Positions 45,561 through 58,059 of a DNA stretch of 64,000 bases are shown piece by piece (within the stretch, counting starts at the first letter, position 1; every line of letters begins with the position of its first letter). The position numbers and the translations under genes are program-made. Source of the stretch: Marsupella aquatica. Its lineage: Eukaryota > Marchantiophyta. The notes beneath the pieces were generated by a model, which worked only from the letters and a program-made list of their open reading frames with translations, made no database searches and was not told the origin of the DNA. The DNA is taken from assembly GCA_973895155.1 (NCBI GenBank), contig OZ316891.1, positions 10,788,001-10,852,000 of the forward strand, given 5' to 3'.

Positions 45561-46932
45561 CACTCTTTATAGTATTTAGTGTCACGAAACAATTAGTGTC
45601 ACACACTAATTAGGGGTAGCCCTTGATTTTCAGCCAAGTGACACTATTTACCGCCACCCTCAATTTTGAAAAATAAATTAACATATTGAAAAGTATTGAT
45701 AATTGGAGGTGACTATGTTATTGGTGGTAAACCTAAACTGGACCCACTCCAAAATTATCCAGACTACCAACAACATCTCTTTGTGTGTATGTTCTTAGAA
45801 AGCTTCTTTGTGTTTTAGCTTGTCAGTCTTCGTGAAAGGAGGTTGACAGATTGATACTTTGTGTGTATGTTCTTAGAAAGTTTCTTTGTGTTTTGACTTG
45901 TCAGTCTTTGTGAAAGGAGGTTGACAGACTGATAACATGGCGGGAATGGATTGGCCATCATACTGGATTTGCTAGAGCAAAGGAATTCAAAAAGAATCAA
46001 GACTATGTCAAAATTTCACTGGTAACTAATGTGCATCTCCTTTGGCTTATCCTAGCTTCACTTCAAAAAATGAAAACTGAAGACACAAAAAATGTGGGGA
46101 CTGGGACACAGGGCACATCTGGGAAATTGATAAATCCACACAAACATTGTTTTTGACATTGGCAAGGGACTCTGTAGCTAAGGGGAACAGTTCTATTGAC
46201 AGACATGGCATGTCTTATGCACAAAACTCAATGATAAAAGTTTGTCTCTAAATGTCAATGGTGTATAGTCTGAAAATCAACTTACACTTGAGCTTCAGAA
46301 TAGCATAGCAAAGTATTGAGTGAATTTGAAAGTGAGTCAAGTTGACCTTGACATTGATGCTAGTGATGAAGTGGCTCCTGATGTTGGTGAACCAGGTGAA
46401 GAGCCAGCTCAACCCACTTCTCTTGGGGCTGTACGCCATCTTGCAAGGATGAGACACAAGAGACAGGTTATAAGAGAGTAAAAAGGATGTTAGTTTGTAG
46501 TTTATGTGATAGCATGTGTTATTCGTAGTTGATAGAAATGAATCAAACAAATATTGTTTGCTCAGTGTGATTGAATACCCCAACTGTAATTTTGTGTTAT
46601 GTGAGAAGGAGTTATAAATTTTTGAAGTTTGCTTAATGTTTGGGTAGTATATGGAAGGAGTTATAAGTTTCTGAAGTTTTCTCAATGTTTGAGTAGTAAA
46701 TTTTGTAAATTTTAATTAAATATTGTGTATATTTTAAAGTTTTTTATAAGCAAATTTTAACTAGAATTTTCCATTCTATTTTTTTTAACTTAAATGTATA
46801 TGACACTATTTGACTTGTGACCAGAATTAGTGTCATACTATATTAGTGTCACACACTGCAATTATCGTCATTTACCTCAAATATAATCTCACAATAATTA
46901 AGAGTGTGTGAGACTAAATACTATAAAGAGTG
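45561..46932. mobile_element. Non-autonomous TA-flanked inverted-repeat element, copy 2
   Basis: 1372 bp, the same family as 27551-28833, with ends CACTCTTTATAGTATTTAGT and TA at 45559-45560 and 46933-46934. Segment copy 2 lacks it near 63588, giving an empty site. It carries an internal tandem duplication of about 79 bp (TTCTTAGAAAG..GGAGGTTGACAGA, about 45780-45935) that copy 1 does not have. The preserved reading frame near 46267-46480 (DVGEPGEEPAQPTSLGAVR) has one TGA. Confidence 0.75.
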
Positions 46933-47160
46933 TACATAGGTGCAAAAAGGAAACCGCAAAACATATGAAAAAGGTATTGCGACCTGCACAGCGAAGGGAT
47001 ACACTCTCAGCGAAGGGATACACTCTCTTGACCAGACCATGAAGCTAAAATGGTTCTGAAGTCTGAACTGTTGAAGCTTCTAATGTTGCGCCCTCTTCTC
47101 CCCTGCTGTCTTAGCGTTATTCTAGGAGTGGCTCGGTGGGCAGTTAATTGCCCCTTTCTT

Positions 47161-48520
47161 GCAATGATGGCATTCATGTCGCAGACGTTTACTTCGTGAG
47201 TGATGCACATTGAGTCACGTAGCGTAAATTTGATATTCTTTCTCCACCTTATTGCATTTTTGCATCACCCAAAAAACTTCTACACGGCATCAGATCCGAT
47301 AAGGCTCCAGAAAAATCCTCTAAGTAAGTCCGGACTTCCGCTTTCCAATGGACACTATAACGGGCTCGATTCTGCAAAGGGCACCACCACAACAGACAAG
47401 TAGCTTTCTGGGGCCACCTGCCCACCACCTATCCGGTATGGATCTCCAAGGATGAATAGGAGTCTCTCAGACCAGCAATGAAAATACTTGACTTCTACTG
47501 TAGCTAAAGATATTCCTGACGAGCCCCTCACTTTTCCAGTATACTGATTGCCCCATTGCCCTTCACTTTTCAAGTATACTAAATGCCCCCCTTGTCCATG
47601 CAACCCTTTCTCATCATTTGTGTGATTATTTTTTCCATTTTTTAATTGTACATAATCTTACAACTATCTACGGTTAGTCGTACTCTGTAGAAGCAATTTT
47701 CAGCATTCTCTTGGTTAAAAATACATATGTAAAGTACGGGGTAAAGTATGTACAAAGTATTTAAGGCTTGTCACTCCCATATTCATTTTTTTCATCTTTT
47801 GAAATACTGGTAAATACTACTTACGGTAAGTAATATTTACTCTCTTTAGTTACTGGCTCTCAATTTTTTGGAAGTACTCATATCTGAAAGTATTTCTCCA
47901 AAGCATAGTCTTAGTGAACCAATGGTTTTGGATGCTATTTTTTAATAGTTGTTTGTTGGAAATAAATAGTGTGGGCTTTCAACAATTCTTTGATGCTATT
48001 TTGCCAAATTTTCTTTTGGAAATATTTGGGTTTGACTTGAGCATTTCCTTGGTGTTATTTATGTGAAAGTTTTTTCATGTCACTTTGAGTTAACTTAGCT
48101 CAGACGTGGATTGAGATATGATTTTGATAGCTAATTTTGTGGTTGTTGCACCAACAACCACAAAATGTATGGGCCTCACAGCAATTTATGTGCAACACAG
48201 CTAATCTAGCCAAGTCTACCTTGGTTAGCCTAACTATGACTACAATAGTAACTCTAGACCTAGGATTAAATGCCTTACGTCACCAACAACAATATATGGC
48301 TACAACAACCACATGGCCCCACCAACAACATAGCGACAACTTTATTTGTGAAACCCCAAGCACTTGCTTGGGTATTGGAACAACCGCATGGCTGCAACGA
48401 CCACATCACCGTGACCAAGATCAAGACAACAACATGGATGGTTGCAATGACACATAACATGCCAGCCCTCAACAACTTCCTTAAGTCATCTACAATTTCT
48501 CTGCATTGCCTACGTACATT
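47161..48520. other. Intergenic, no gene seen
   Basis: Frames at 48137-48572 are Thr/Asn/Gln/His-rich from a CAACAACAACA-type composition and show no domain. Confidence 0.35.
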
Positions 48521-48526
48521 CATGGG

Positions 48527-49063
48527 GGTTTCACTTCCACAAAAATGGCACGTCACGTGCGACGAAAGATAAGGTCATTTTATTGGTTCAAAGGGAAGAC
48601 TTAAAAATTCTCTTTGTATAACAATAGCGTCTTTTAAATCCAATTTTGAGACTAATAAGACCATTAGAGTCATTCTAACCAAATTTTATTCAAACTTTAT
48701 AGGGGTTGAAAAATATTGTTTCCTTACAATTTAGGGGGTCCGAGGTCTAGTACAAACATTGCAGGCTAGGGGGTCTCACTATATGGGGACCTCCCCATCA
48801 CCTGCGACGTTTGTAGGCCTCAGACCCCCTAAAATGTAAGAAAAGATAATTATTTTTTAACCCCTATAAAGTTAGAGTATTCTTGGAATATTTCCAAAAA
48901 TTAGATTAAAAAGACCCTAATGTTCTTATAAGTCTGAAAATTGAATTAAAATTTTTTTATTGTTCTTCTACAAAAATTCTTAAGTCTTCCCTTAGAACCA
49001 ATAAAACGATCATATCCTTTGTTGCACGTGATATGTCATTTTGTGGAAGTGAAACCCCCGAGA
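48527..49063. mobile_element. 540-bp foldback element with arms of about 245 bp
   Basis: The left arm (48527-48770) and the complement of the right arm (48812-49063) match over their length. Shared blocks are GGGGGTTTCACTTCCACAAA, TTTTATTGGTTC, AAGGGAAGACTTAA, AACTTTATAGGGGTT and TTAGGGGGTC.GAGG. The loop of about 40 bases (GTCTCACTATATGG, CCTCCCCATCACC) recurs, inverted, just outside the right arm at 49068-49108. No coding content. Transcription through it would give a long hairpin RNA. Confidence 0.8.
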
Positions 49064-49109
49064 TTGAAGGTGATGGGGAGGCCTCCATATAGTGAGACCC
49101 TTGAAAGTA

Positions 49110-50494
49110 CATTTCGTTGTCTCATCTGCATTACTTTTATTATCTCATGTGCATGTTTTTGCCTTGTCTTGACATCTTTCCCCCAACTTGACGTCATTGC
49201 TTCTCCTTGACATCTTTGCCTCTCCTTTGCATCTTTGCCTCTTCTTGACATCTTCTATATGCAATGCATGTGCATCAGGGTAGTTTAGCATAAAGGAGCA
49301 CCAGCATGACATGACTATCATTGTAATTTTAAGGTTTTTCTTGGTACCAAAGTGGCTAATGTCACTTTGTGTGAAGCACCACATGTCACCTTGTGTGAAG
49401 CAAAAAATGTTAGGACTATTATTCATAGCAAAAGTTGTCTACTTAGACTAACTTATGACTATTAGATTTTGGCTAATGGGCCTCTGGCTAGTTGAGGAAC
49501 TGGGTTATGGAAGACCAAAAAACCTGACAGATTCTGGCTTATGGGGTCAGGGAGCTAGGTGTGAAATTGGCAATTGGAAGACAAAAAACCTAGCAAATTT
49601 TTGGGAAAGTGGTTAGAGAGGTCTAATCTAGCTAATTTAGTGCCACCAGGAAAACCTGATGACTATCTTGACTTCACCAGTACCGTATTCAGCTTTGTTG
49701 AGGTCTTGTTGAGGTCTAGTGTACCTCTTGTCCCTCGCTTCTTCCCCACCTATCCATCTCTAGGTCGATTAGTTCAAGTGAGGATGGAATTGCTATAATT
49801 GTGGTAAAATCCCACCTAATTTGCTGAAAAGGATATTTTTTTGGCTTTATGGTTTAATTTTTGATTTGTCCTACAAGAGTTTTTCTGATTTGTCTTTACA
49901 TCCATGTGAAATCAGATGATGCCCCATAAACAGTTATTTTGTTCTCATCCCAATTTTAAAGATAACCTTTTCATGTTTTCTACGGTTTGATAATGGCACA
50001 AAAGAACTACGTCATGCCCCTCAACGAAAAGGATCATGAGGCCAGGTTAAAAGATAGAACCTTATGATTGATCTACAAATGCACTCCACACCACTGGGTC
50101 ACTCGTATGGATCTGGGAATAGGAGTGCGTCAAGTTATTCATTCAGTCTGTCATCCACACCAAGTTAATCAATTAATATTTTACGCCTTTGTTCTGGATT
50201 CTGTACAACAACAGTTTTGTCAAGAGAGCTCCAATTTGTCTATAAGGGCCAACCGAGCAAAAGAGTCCAGGACAACACTACCCACAAAGGTAAGAAAGGT
50301 GGATTTAAAAAAGGAAAAGAAAAAAAAAGCAAAAGATTCCAGGACACCAAACTGAGAAGATCATTAGTGGCAATTTTGGCCAAAAGTGGAAAAAACATTT
50401 CATTGAGGTCAAATTTGGCAGATTTTTGCCTAAAGACCTGCTGACTGGGCTTATTTCAGTGACATGGAATTTGATAGATTTAACGAAAAAACTG
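49110..50494. other. Intergenic; possible unrecognised reading frame cut by the Copia element
   Basis: Short frames only, plus a pyrimidine-rich TTGACATCTTTGCCTCTCC-type simple repeat at 49165-49258. The sequence just before the Copia insertion (about 50370-50494) and just after it (57339-57435) reads open in a shared frame when the element and one target copy are left out, but I recognise no domain. Confidence 0.3.
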
Positions 50495-50614
50495 CTGGAT
50501 GTTAGACTCTACCTCCTCCCATTGACCGGATGACCGGACCAGCCGGTCATCCAACACCACTATATGTATAAACATTCCAGACTATACAGAGATCATTGCA
50601 TTCTTATCATCACA

Positions 50615-52236
50615 CGTTATCAGCACGTAGCTCTCCACACGAGCAATTGTTTTTACTAGAGAAAAGCCCAGATTTGAATTGAATGTTGATACATTTGATG
50701 TAAGGAATTACCAAACTCAGCAAGCTAGGCTACGGCGTACCTTTTGCAAGGCTATGGCGAAAGAGTCGAGGTCATTCACCTAATTAAGTCAATGTTCCGA
50801 CATGACCTTGCAGAAACAATCATCGGCCAATGCCTAAACTCCCAGAAGACGGAATATCGTCTTCAATAGACTGCCCCTTTAAGCATATCAAAATCGCTAG
50901 CGTGAATCCTATTTTTCGAGAAAATTGCACACCTTCTATCCGAACCGTTTACGAGAATTTCCTTCGAGACTTTCCTTCTTGCAGCCACAGCGAGAGACAA
51001 GGTTAAGAAATTGACACTGAGTAACGTCTGAAACGAGGTGAGAATTGGATCGTCGCTCATAGGCGGAGGAGAAAAGCTTACGAAGGAAAAAGTGAGACTC
51101 GTTCTTGGGCAAAGCGAATCAAGATCCTCGGATGGACCCTTCCGAAAAAGAGATGACAAAGTAACAGAAGCAGTTTGAGAGATTTTTTCGAGGGGAAATA
51201 GAGATTGCAAGAAGGTCAAACAGCGAAGCAGCAGAGGCGAAGCAGATGACTTGCGAGTGAAGCCGAAGAAGCTTTCGGAAGCGATGATGAAGAAGGGAAG
51301 CCCGAAGTTGAAAGAGAAGTAATAGAAGCAGATAAAATGACAATCAACATAGCCATGGCGAATTGAGCAATCGAGCGGTGAATCCATAAAGACAGGAATA
51401 GAAAAGAAGGGAACTCTTTCAGGAGGAACCCTTCACCGCACCGTCGAACACCAGCGAAAGAAGCCGAAGCTTCATCAAATAAGACAAGGCCTCGAAAAAT
51501 TGCAGACCAAAGACGAATCCACCTTCAATAATTCGAAGCTGTCATCAGCCTGAAGGAGTAACAATCGAAAGCCAAAGATTGGCGCAGCAACGAAGCCCCA
51601 AAAGCCACAGCGAAAAAGGGAGCATCGATCAGCGAAAGGGCAGCATCGATTGAGGACCAACAAAAAATGCAGAAAAGACACATTCAGAGAAGGACCGAGG
51701 CTGCCAAGCAAGCACAACCGAAGATTGAGCATAACAAGGAGGTGTCAAATTGCGCAACAATGCAAGGAAGAATAACGAGGGAAACCCGATAAGCAAACTA
51801 CCCTCCTTAATTGCACAGTTTTACAAAGTCATTTCCTGCACACAAAGAAACCCATGCACTTAACCATCTAAGTGCAAATAACCGCAAAACCTTCATAACT
51901 GCGCACCGTAACAAAGAAAACTCAACTATACAAAGCCGCATGTGCACTTAACCAGGGCACGAGTAAATCATCACCTATAACTGCACAAACTGCAAAACTT
52001 CATTACTGCACAATCCAACAAAGGAAAGAGCAAATACAAAGGAAACTTTGCAGTTAACCAAATAACAAGGAAAACCTAAATCCTAAGTGCAAACCCTAAA
52101 ATTGAATTCCGAATTTTCATGCTCTCTACACCCAGCCCCACTTTGCATGCCGCAGAAATGTGCTTTGTCGATTTTTACTATACTTACTAGAAAATAAGCC
52201 CCAATTACCATTAAAAGGAACCAAGCCACCACCCCG
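50615..52236 (+). other. 5' leader of the decayed Copia element
   Basis: About 1.6 kb between LTR and gag. The minus-strand frame at 50863-51387 has no domain and is taken as chance. Confidence 0.6.
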
Positions 52237-53382
52237 ATGACCAACCTTGAGAAATTAACTTTTCCAGCCCTAGAAATCGATGGTAACAACTACCTAGAAT
52301 GGTCCATGAACCTCAAAGAGAACCTAACCTCGCTAACCCTACTCCCAACTATAGGGATAGCTCAACCCATACTAGCTGGCGAACCCCAACCAGACCCGTT
52401 AACCAAAGCTAATGAATCCAAGGCTCTAGTATTCCTTAGACGCCATATCCATAGATTCCTGCAAAGACAATACATGCACCTCTCAACCCCTCGTGAACTA
52501 TGGACAATGCTCCAGACCCGATTCGACCACCAAAAACTGGTCGAACTACCTAAAGCCAGGCAAGACTCGCTAAACTTGTGGGTCCAGGACTTTACCTCTA
52601 TTTCAGCCTACAATAGCGAGCTCTTCAGAATCACTTCAACCCTCGCACTCTGTGGCGAGCCAGTCACAGACAAGGATCTGCTAGAAAAGACCTTGTCCAC
52701 GTTTCACTCATCGAACGTGTTACTATCAACACAGTACCAAAACATGAAGTTCGGGCAATACTCTGAGCTCATAGCCCACCTCCTAGTCACAAAAAGAAAC
52801 CAGGAGCTTCTTTTAGTTAACTCTAGAAAACGCCTTGCGAGCACATTGCCCTCAGGAACACACAGTGAAACCCATAATATAGAAAACGCTGAACCCTCCA
52901 CATCAAGGCAGGGCATTAAGCGCACTAAGAATGGCAACCGGAGAAACACCCACAACAGGGGGAGTTTCTTTAACCAACGTCCACAATATAATTCCCGACG
53001 GACCTTTAGAGGACGTGGAGGACATGGAGGACAAGAAGGACGTGGAGGACGTGGCGGACGTGGTGGATGCGGAGGACGCGGCGGTGGAAGAACATGTAAC
53101 AACAACCGCAGAAATGATTGGTCACAACCCCGACAACAACGGGAACGCCCGAAATGCCATGAATGCGGCATGACAAACCACCTAGTGAGAAACTATAGAA
53201 TCCCGCAACACCTTAGAGAACTATACCAATGGTCCCTCAAGGATGGACAAACCTCTAGGGCACCACCCCGTGAAACTCACGGGGCGTTTATGGAGTCTAG
53301 CGACCCATTCGAGGACTTTACAGATCCACCTGTCCAACCCGAGGCACATTTAGTGGCGAGTAGCTCCACAACCCAGATCTAA
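52237..53382 (+). pseudogene. gag: Copia gag, zinc knuckle damaged
   Basis: 381 codons from ATG 52237. The Gag core is visible (FPALEIDGNNYLEWSMNLKE, LSTPRELWTMLQTRFDHQK, ELFRITSTLALCGEPVTDKD), followed by an RGG-rich basic stretch (GRGGHGGQEGRGGRGGRGG). The knuckle reads CHECGMTNHLVRNY: the fourth zinc ligand, normally Cys, is Tyr. The frame ends in TAA, and the protease that follows lies in another frame. Confidence 0.85.
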
Positions 53383-53399
53383 ATAGTCCAAGCATATGC

Positions 53400-56300
53400 A
53401 TTATTGACAGTGTGACCACGCATACTATCCTCCGGGATAGACACCTTTTCCACAAGATCACACCTTCACGTAGATCACTGACCACTATCAATGGCCCTAG
53501 CCAAATAGAAGAGGGCTTTGGCCCAGCTTCCATTAGACTCCCACAGGGTACATAAATCCATATAGAATCTGCTATTTTCGCCCCGAACGCAACCCGTAAT
53601 CTACTCAGTTTGAGAGATATACGAGCAAATGGACTCCACGTCCAGACAGGCGATACAAGAGACCAAGAAGTAATCCACTTGGTTGAAAATACCCCTACGG
53701 GGAAAATCATTAAAGAAACCATTTTCTCATACCCATGCGGGTTTTATGTAACTCAAATTGAATACTTGCATAACAATGCACAACCAAGCGAATTGCCCGT
53801 GCTTTGGCATGCACGCCTCGGCCACCCCGGCCAATCCATGCTAAGCAAAATCATTAAGAATTCAAGAGGCATTCCAACCAATACACGCCACATTGCAGCT
53901 AGCACCCCATGCACTGCATGCTCACGCGGTAAATTAATAACAAGGCCCACGACATCAAAATTGTCAACCAAAATACCCAAATTCTTGGAAATCATTTATG
54001 CAGATGTTTGCGGGCCAATTAACCCACCAAGCGGACCTTTCCGCTACTTTATGGTATTAATCGACGTATCAACTAAATGGTCAAATGTGACCCTGCTTTC
54101 AACGAGGAACATGGTTATGCCTCGCATCTTGGCGCAAATATTGCGCGTGAAGGCACAATTCCCAGATCACCCCATTAAGACACTTAGGGTGGACAATGCA
54201 AGAGAATTCATATCTGAAACATTTGATGACTTTTGTACATCACTTGGCATTGACGTACAATATCCCGTACCCCACGTGCATTTCCAGAATGGATTAGCTG
54301 AAGCTATCATTAAACGCCTTCAGCTAATTGCATGCCCGCTACTAATGCAGTCGAAACTCCCCGTCTCAGCATGGGGACATGCCATATTACATGCTAATGC
54401 ATTAATTCAATACCGCCCATCAGCTTTTAATACCTATAGCCCATACCAAATTGCTAACGGTATCAAACCCGATCTATCCCATCTTCGTTCATTTGGATGT
54501 CAAGTAATGGTCCCCATTACTCCACCCAAACAAACCAAGATGGGACCCCAACGACAATTGGGGATATACATCGGATTTGACTCCCCATCCATCATAAGAT
54601 ATATGGAGCCTATAACGGGTGACGTTTTTAAAGCTAGATTTCTAGATTGCCATTTTGATGAGCATATTTACCCACCACTAATAACCCCTACACACCCACA
54701 ACCACCTTTGGAGTGGGAAAGACATTCGCCATTTTGGCAAGACCTTAGAACCAATCAAGGGGAGAAAGAAGTTCAATGAATTTTGCAACTCCACAAGATT
54801 ATGGAAGAACTTCCCGACGCTTTTGTTGATACATCACAAGTTAGTCGCTCACATATTCGAGCTGCGAGAGCATCTGCTCGCATCAAATTATCAAGTGAGC
54901 CAGCAAGTACATCCCAGCCTCATACCAAACGTGGCAGACCCTTGAGATCAAAAGATAAACAACCAAGAAGACGTGGTTCATCTATACCCCCTTCACCTGA
55001 TGTCGATCATACTGAATCTACAACTCATGAAGAGGTCTCTATCCACTACGCACACACCGGTGCGATGTGGGATAGAAATACTACTTCAATAGATGATGTT
55101 TTTGCATTAATGGTGGCAACACATATCACTGACGATACACCCGAACCAATATCCATCTTAGAATGCCAAAACAGACCAGATTGGCCTGAATGGCAAAAAG
55201 CTATCAACGGAGAATTAGATTCCCTACTAAGCAGACACACTTTTGGCCCAGTTGAGCCACACCGCAAGATGTACACCTCATTGGCTACAAGTGGACCTTC
55301 GTTCGCAAAAGAAATGATAAAGGCCAGGTTGTACGCTACAAAGCACGTCTGGTAGGGAAAGGATTTACCCAACAACCGGGAATTCATTACGATGAAACTT
55401 ACTCACCGGTTATGGATAGCACAACATTCCGATACCTTATCGGATTTGCCATTTTCCATAAACTACAGATGCGACAACTGGATGTTTCGACCGCATATCT
55501 ATATGGAACTTTAGACACTTGTCTATACATGCGATCACCTCCCGAGTTGGAGCAACGTCGCCGAGCTTTAGCTCAAGGCGCTAAATCGCATATTCCATAT
55601 TTACATAAGATTATAAAACAATTATCTCAAGTTACACCTCATGTATCATCTACACATGTAACTCATAACAATGACACCCCTGTGTCAACCGTACGGAATA
55701 CTTGCCGTGGACTAGCTATCTGCGTGTTGAAGGCATTATATGGCGTGAAACAAAGTGGCAGAGTATAGTATCAAAGATTCATGGATGAAATGATTGCCAT
55801 GGGTTTTTCCCATGATGCAATTACCCCATGTTTATTTATTAAACATATGGATGACGAATATGTCATCGTTTCTATTTATGTCGATGACTTAAACATATTT
55901 GGGACACCCCAAATTACAGAAGATACTATTACTCGTCTTAAATCAATATTTGAGATGAAAGACCTTGGACATACAAACTTTTGCTTAGGCTTACAACTGG
56001 AGATCTTACCTACTGGCATGATGCTCCATCAAACAACACAAACCGAAAAGATCCTAAAACAGTTCAATATGAACCTAGCACACCCATTGACGTCACCAAT
56101 GGTAGTACGTTCATTAGAAAACAATACTGACGTTTTTTGCAAGCGCGAAGAAGATGAACCAATATTAGGACCAGAAACTCCATATCTTTCTATGATAGGA
56201 GCATTAATGTATTTAGCAAATCAGACCCGACCAAAAATTGCATTTGCAGTTAACTTACTAGCTAGACACAGTGCAACTCCCACAGCCAGACACTGGAACG

Positions 56301-56899
56301 GAGTTAAGCACGTATTTAGGTATCTGCGTAGCACCACCGATACATGGTTATTTTACCCATTTTGTACAAACCATGAACTCATAGGATATGCGGACGCCGG
56401 ATATCTTTCCGACACTGACACCACAAAATCCCAAACCGGATATGTTTTTACTATTGGGGGTACCGCTTTTTCTTAGAAAAGCATGAAACAGACCCTAACA
56501 GCAACCTCATTGAATCACTCAGAAATCTTAGCCCTACACGAGGCTAGTCGTGAAGCCGTTTGGTTACGATCCTTTATAAATCACATCAACACCAAATGCG
56601 GCCTACCACCACTAACGAAGCCTACTAACATTTTTGAGGATAACGCAGCATGTATACAGCAGATCACGAAAGGATTCATCAAAGGCGATCGTGTGAAGCA
56701 TATAGCTCCAAAGTTCTTCTACACCCACGAGTTACATGAAACAGAGATCAACATTTTACAAATTTCAAGTGCAGACAACTGTGCGGATCTCTTCACCAAA
56801 TCACTATCGATCGCCAGCCGTTCATCACCGACACTGCCAGGCGATTGGACTGCGGAGCGTACGACGCATGATGACCGTGGAAGCTGCTACTCCACATGA
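53400..56899 (+). pseudogene. pol: Copia pol (protease, integrase, RT, RNase H), multiply interrupted
   Basis: The protease motif IDSVTTHTILRDRHLF begins at 53403, with DSV where DSG is expected. After a stop near 53550 come GAG-pre-integrase (LWHARLGHPGQSMLSKII, CTACSRGK) and integrase (YADVCGP, LRVDNAREF, HFQNGLAEAIIKRLQ) to 54779. Then follow a linker to 55355 and RT in another frame from about 55330, with LDVSTAYLYGTLD, ALYGVKQSGRV and the active site IYVDDLNIFGT. RNase H has GYADAGYLSDTDTTKSQTGY, TATSLNHSEILALHEASREA and DRVKHIAPKFFYTHE to 56899. In-frame stops lie at about 53550, 54777, 55766 and 56474, with frame changes after gag and before RT. A long Ser/Thr-rich insert lies between TLDTCLYMRSPP and the ALYGVKQ motif. 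Confidence 0.9.
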
Positions 56900-58059
56900 C
56901 AATTGATGCTGCTGACGACATGATGCTGACGACCTACTGTTGCGACAAATGTTAAAGCTAGATTTACTATAGCATCTAACTTTATTTAATATTGATATTT
57001 ATTATGACGAGGACTGTTAGGCTGCACTCTTTTTCCTTTAGCACTCATATTTTTTCTCTGTTACACTGGTAGAGTTTTTATTTAGCTAGAGTTGATAAAG
57101 GTTTTTTAACGAGGCAGTCTACCTCGCTTGTACTTATGTCATGTATTTCCTATGAACATGATATAATAGGTATAGTCTATGTTGTTTATATAGTTGTCAC
57201 TATATATACAAAGGGGAGTGTTAGACTCTACCTCCTCCCATTGACCGGACGACCGGACCAGCCGGTCATCCGACCCCACTATATGTATAAACATTCCAGA
57301 CTATACAGAGATCATTGCATTCTTATCATCACACTGGACTCTCTGCTGCTCTTAGAATTGTTTTTTCATCAGATGGTACCTCATTCAAAGTTGGTTGACT
57401 TATATATGGCATGTGCAGCAAGCTCTGGTCAATAGGGTAGAGGAGGCACTCAGAAAAATGCTGATTTGGCTGTACCTTTGTATGAACCTATCTGTCAGCA
57501 TTTTTTTAATGGCAAAAATTTGTTAAATTCCACCTTTGCAAAACGTTTTCTCCAAGGTTGGTGAACGTTGACTAGGTTTTGTGTTTTCCATAAGCCAGTC
57601 TCCCACCTAAGAGCATCCGCACCCATGAGCGGTATATCTGCCCGCTATTTGCTAAAGTGGCGAGGCAGTTTGGCACTTGCTATACCAGCCACCAAAGGCA
57701 ACCGGGAGGGTTCCCCACCCATCCCACTAAAACCCCCCGCCAATTTTTGACCCGGGTTCGAACTGCCTGCCCCCATCCAAGTTCAGCATTCCTGTACCCT
57801 GTGCAAAATTGCGAGCACGGCTGCAACTTTGCGCTTGACAAGGCCTGACCACCATAGCTCCAGAGCTTCAATCAACACCATAGCGCCACAGTTTTGATTG
57901 ATACCTGCCCACCATAGCTCAAGAGCTTCGATACAATTTTAATGTCATCCATAGCTTCAAAGGTTGAAGGCGACAAAGTGTAGTATTAGGGCTTGGACGG
58001 AAACTTGCAGGTCTATTGCTGTTGTTCTGGTTCTATTTCGCGATTGCTGCCGTTGCATG

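Larger units (their letters stand above)
42953..47160. repeat. Segmental duplication, copy 1
   Basis: It matches 61199-63845 from about 78 bp before the SMP-30-like ATG, through the gene and its 3' flank, to a final block (CTTGCGCCCTCTTCTCCCCT-like at about 47085 and 63766, then GGGAGTGGCTC.GTGGGCA). The order is the same in both. The extra length here comes from three inserted elements. Confidence 0.85.
50500..57333 (+). mobile_element. Decayed Copia LTR retrotransposon with short LTRs
   Basis: The 115-bp LTRs at 50500-50614 and 57219-57333 (TGTTAGACTCTACC to TTATCATCACA) differ at three positions by eye. The 5-bp target duplication CTGGA lies at 50495-50499 and 57334-57338. The sequence after the 5' LTR (CGTTATCAGCACG) is a start that I associate with many plant Copia elements. 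The polypurine tract AAGGGGAG is at 57211-57218. The order gag, protease, integrase, RT, RNase H is intact, but the reading frame is broken in several places, so it cannot move on its own. Confidence 0.95.

Noticed and set aside
50863-51387. Minus-strand frame of 174 codons in the leader of the older Copia
   Set aside because: No domain, antisense to the element, and Phe/Ser/Leu-rich as expected from the complement of a Lys/Glu-like leader.
52704-53171. Minus-strand Pro/Arg-rich frame opposite gag
   Set aside because: Shadow of the RGG-rich repeat of gag read on the other strand.
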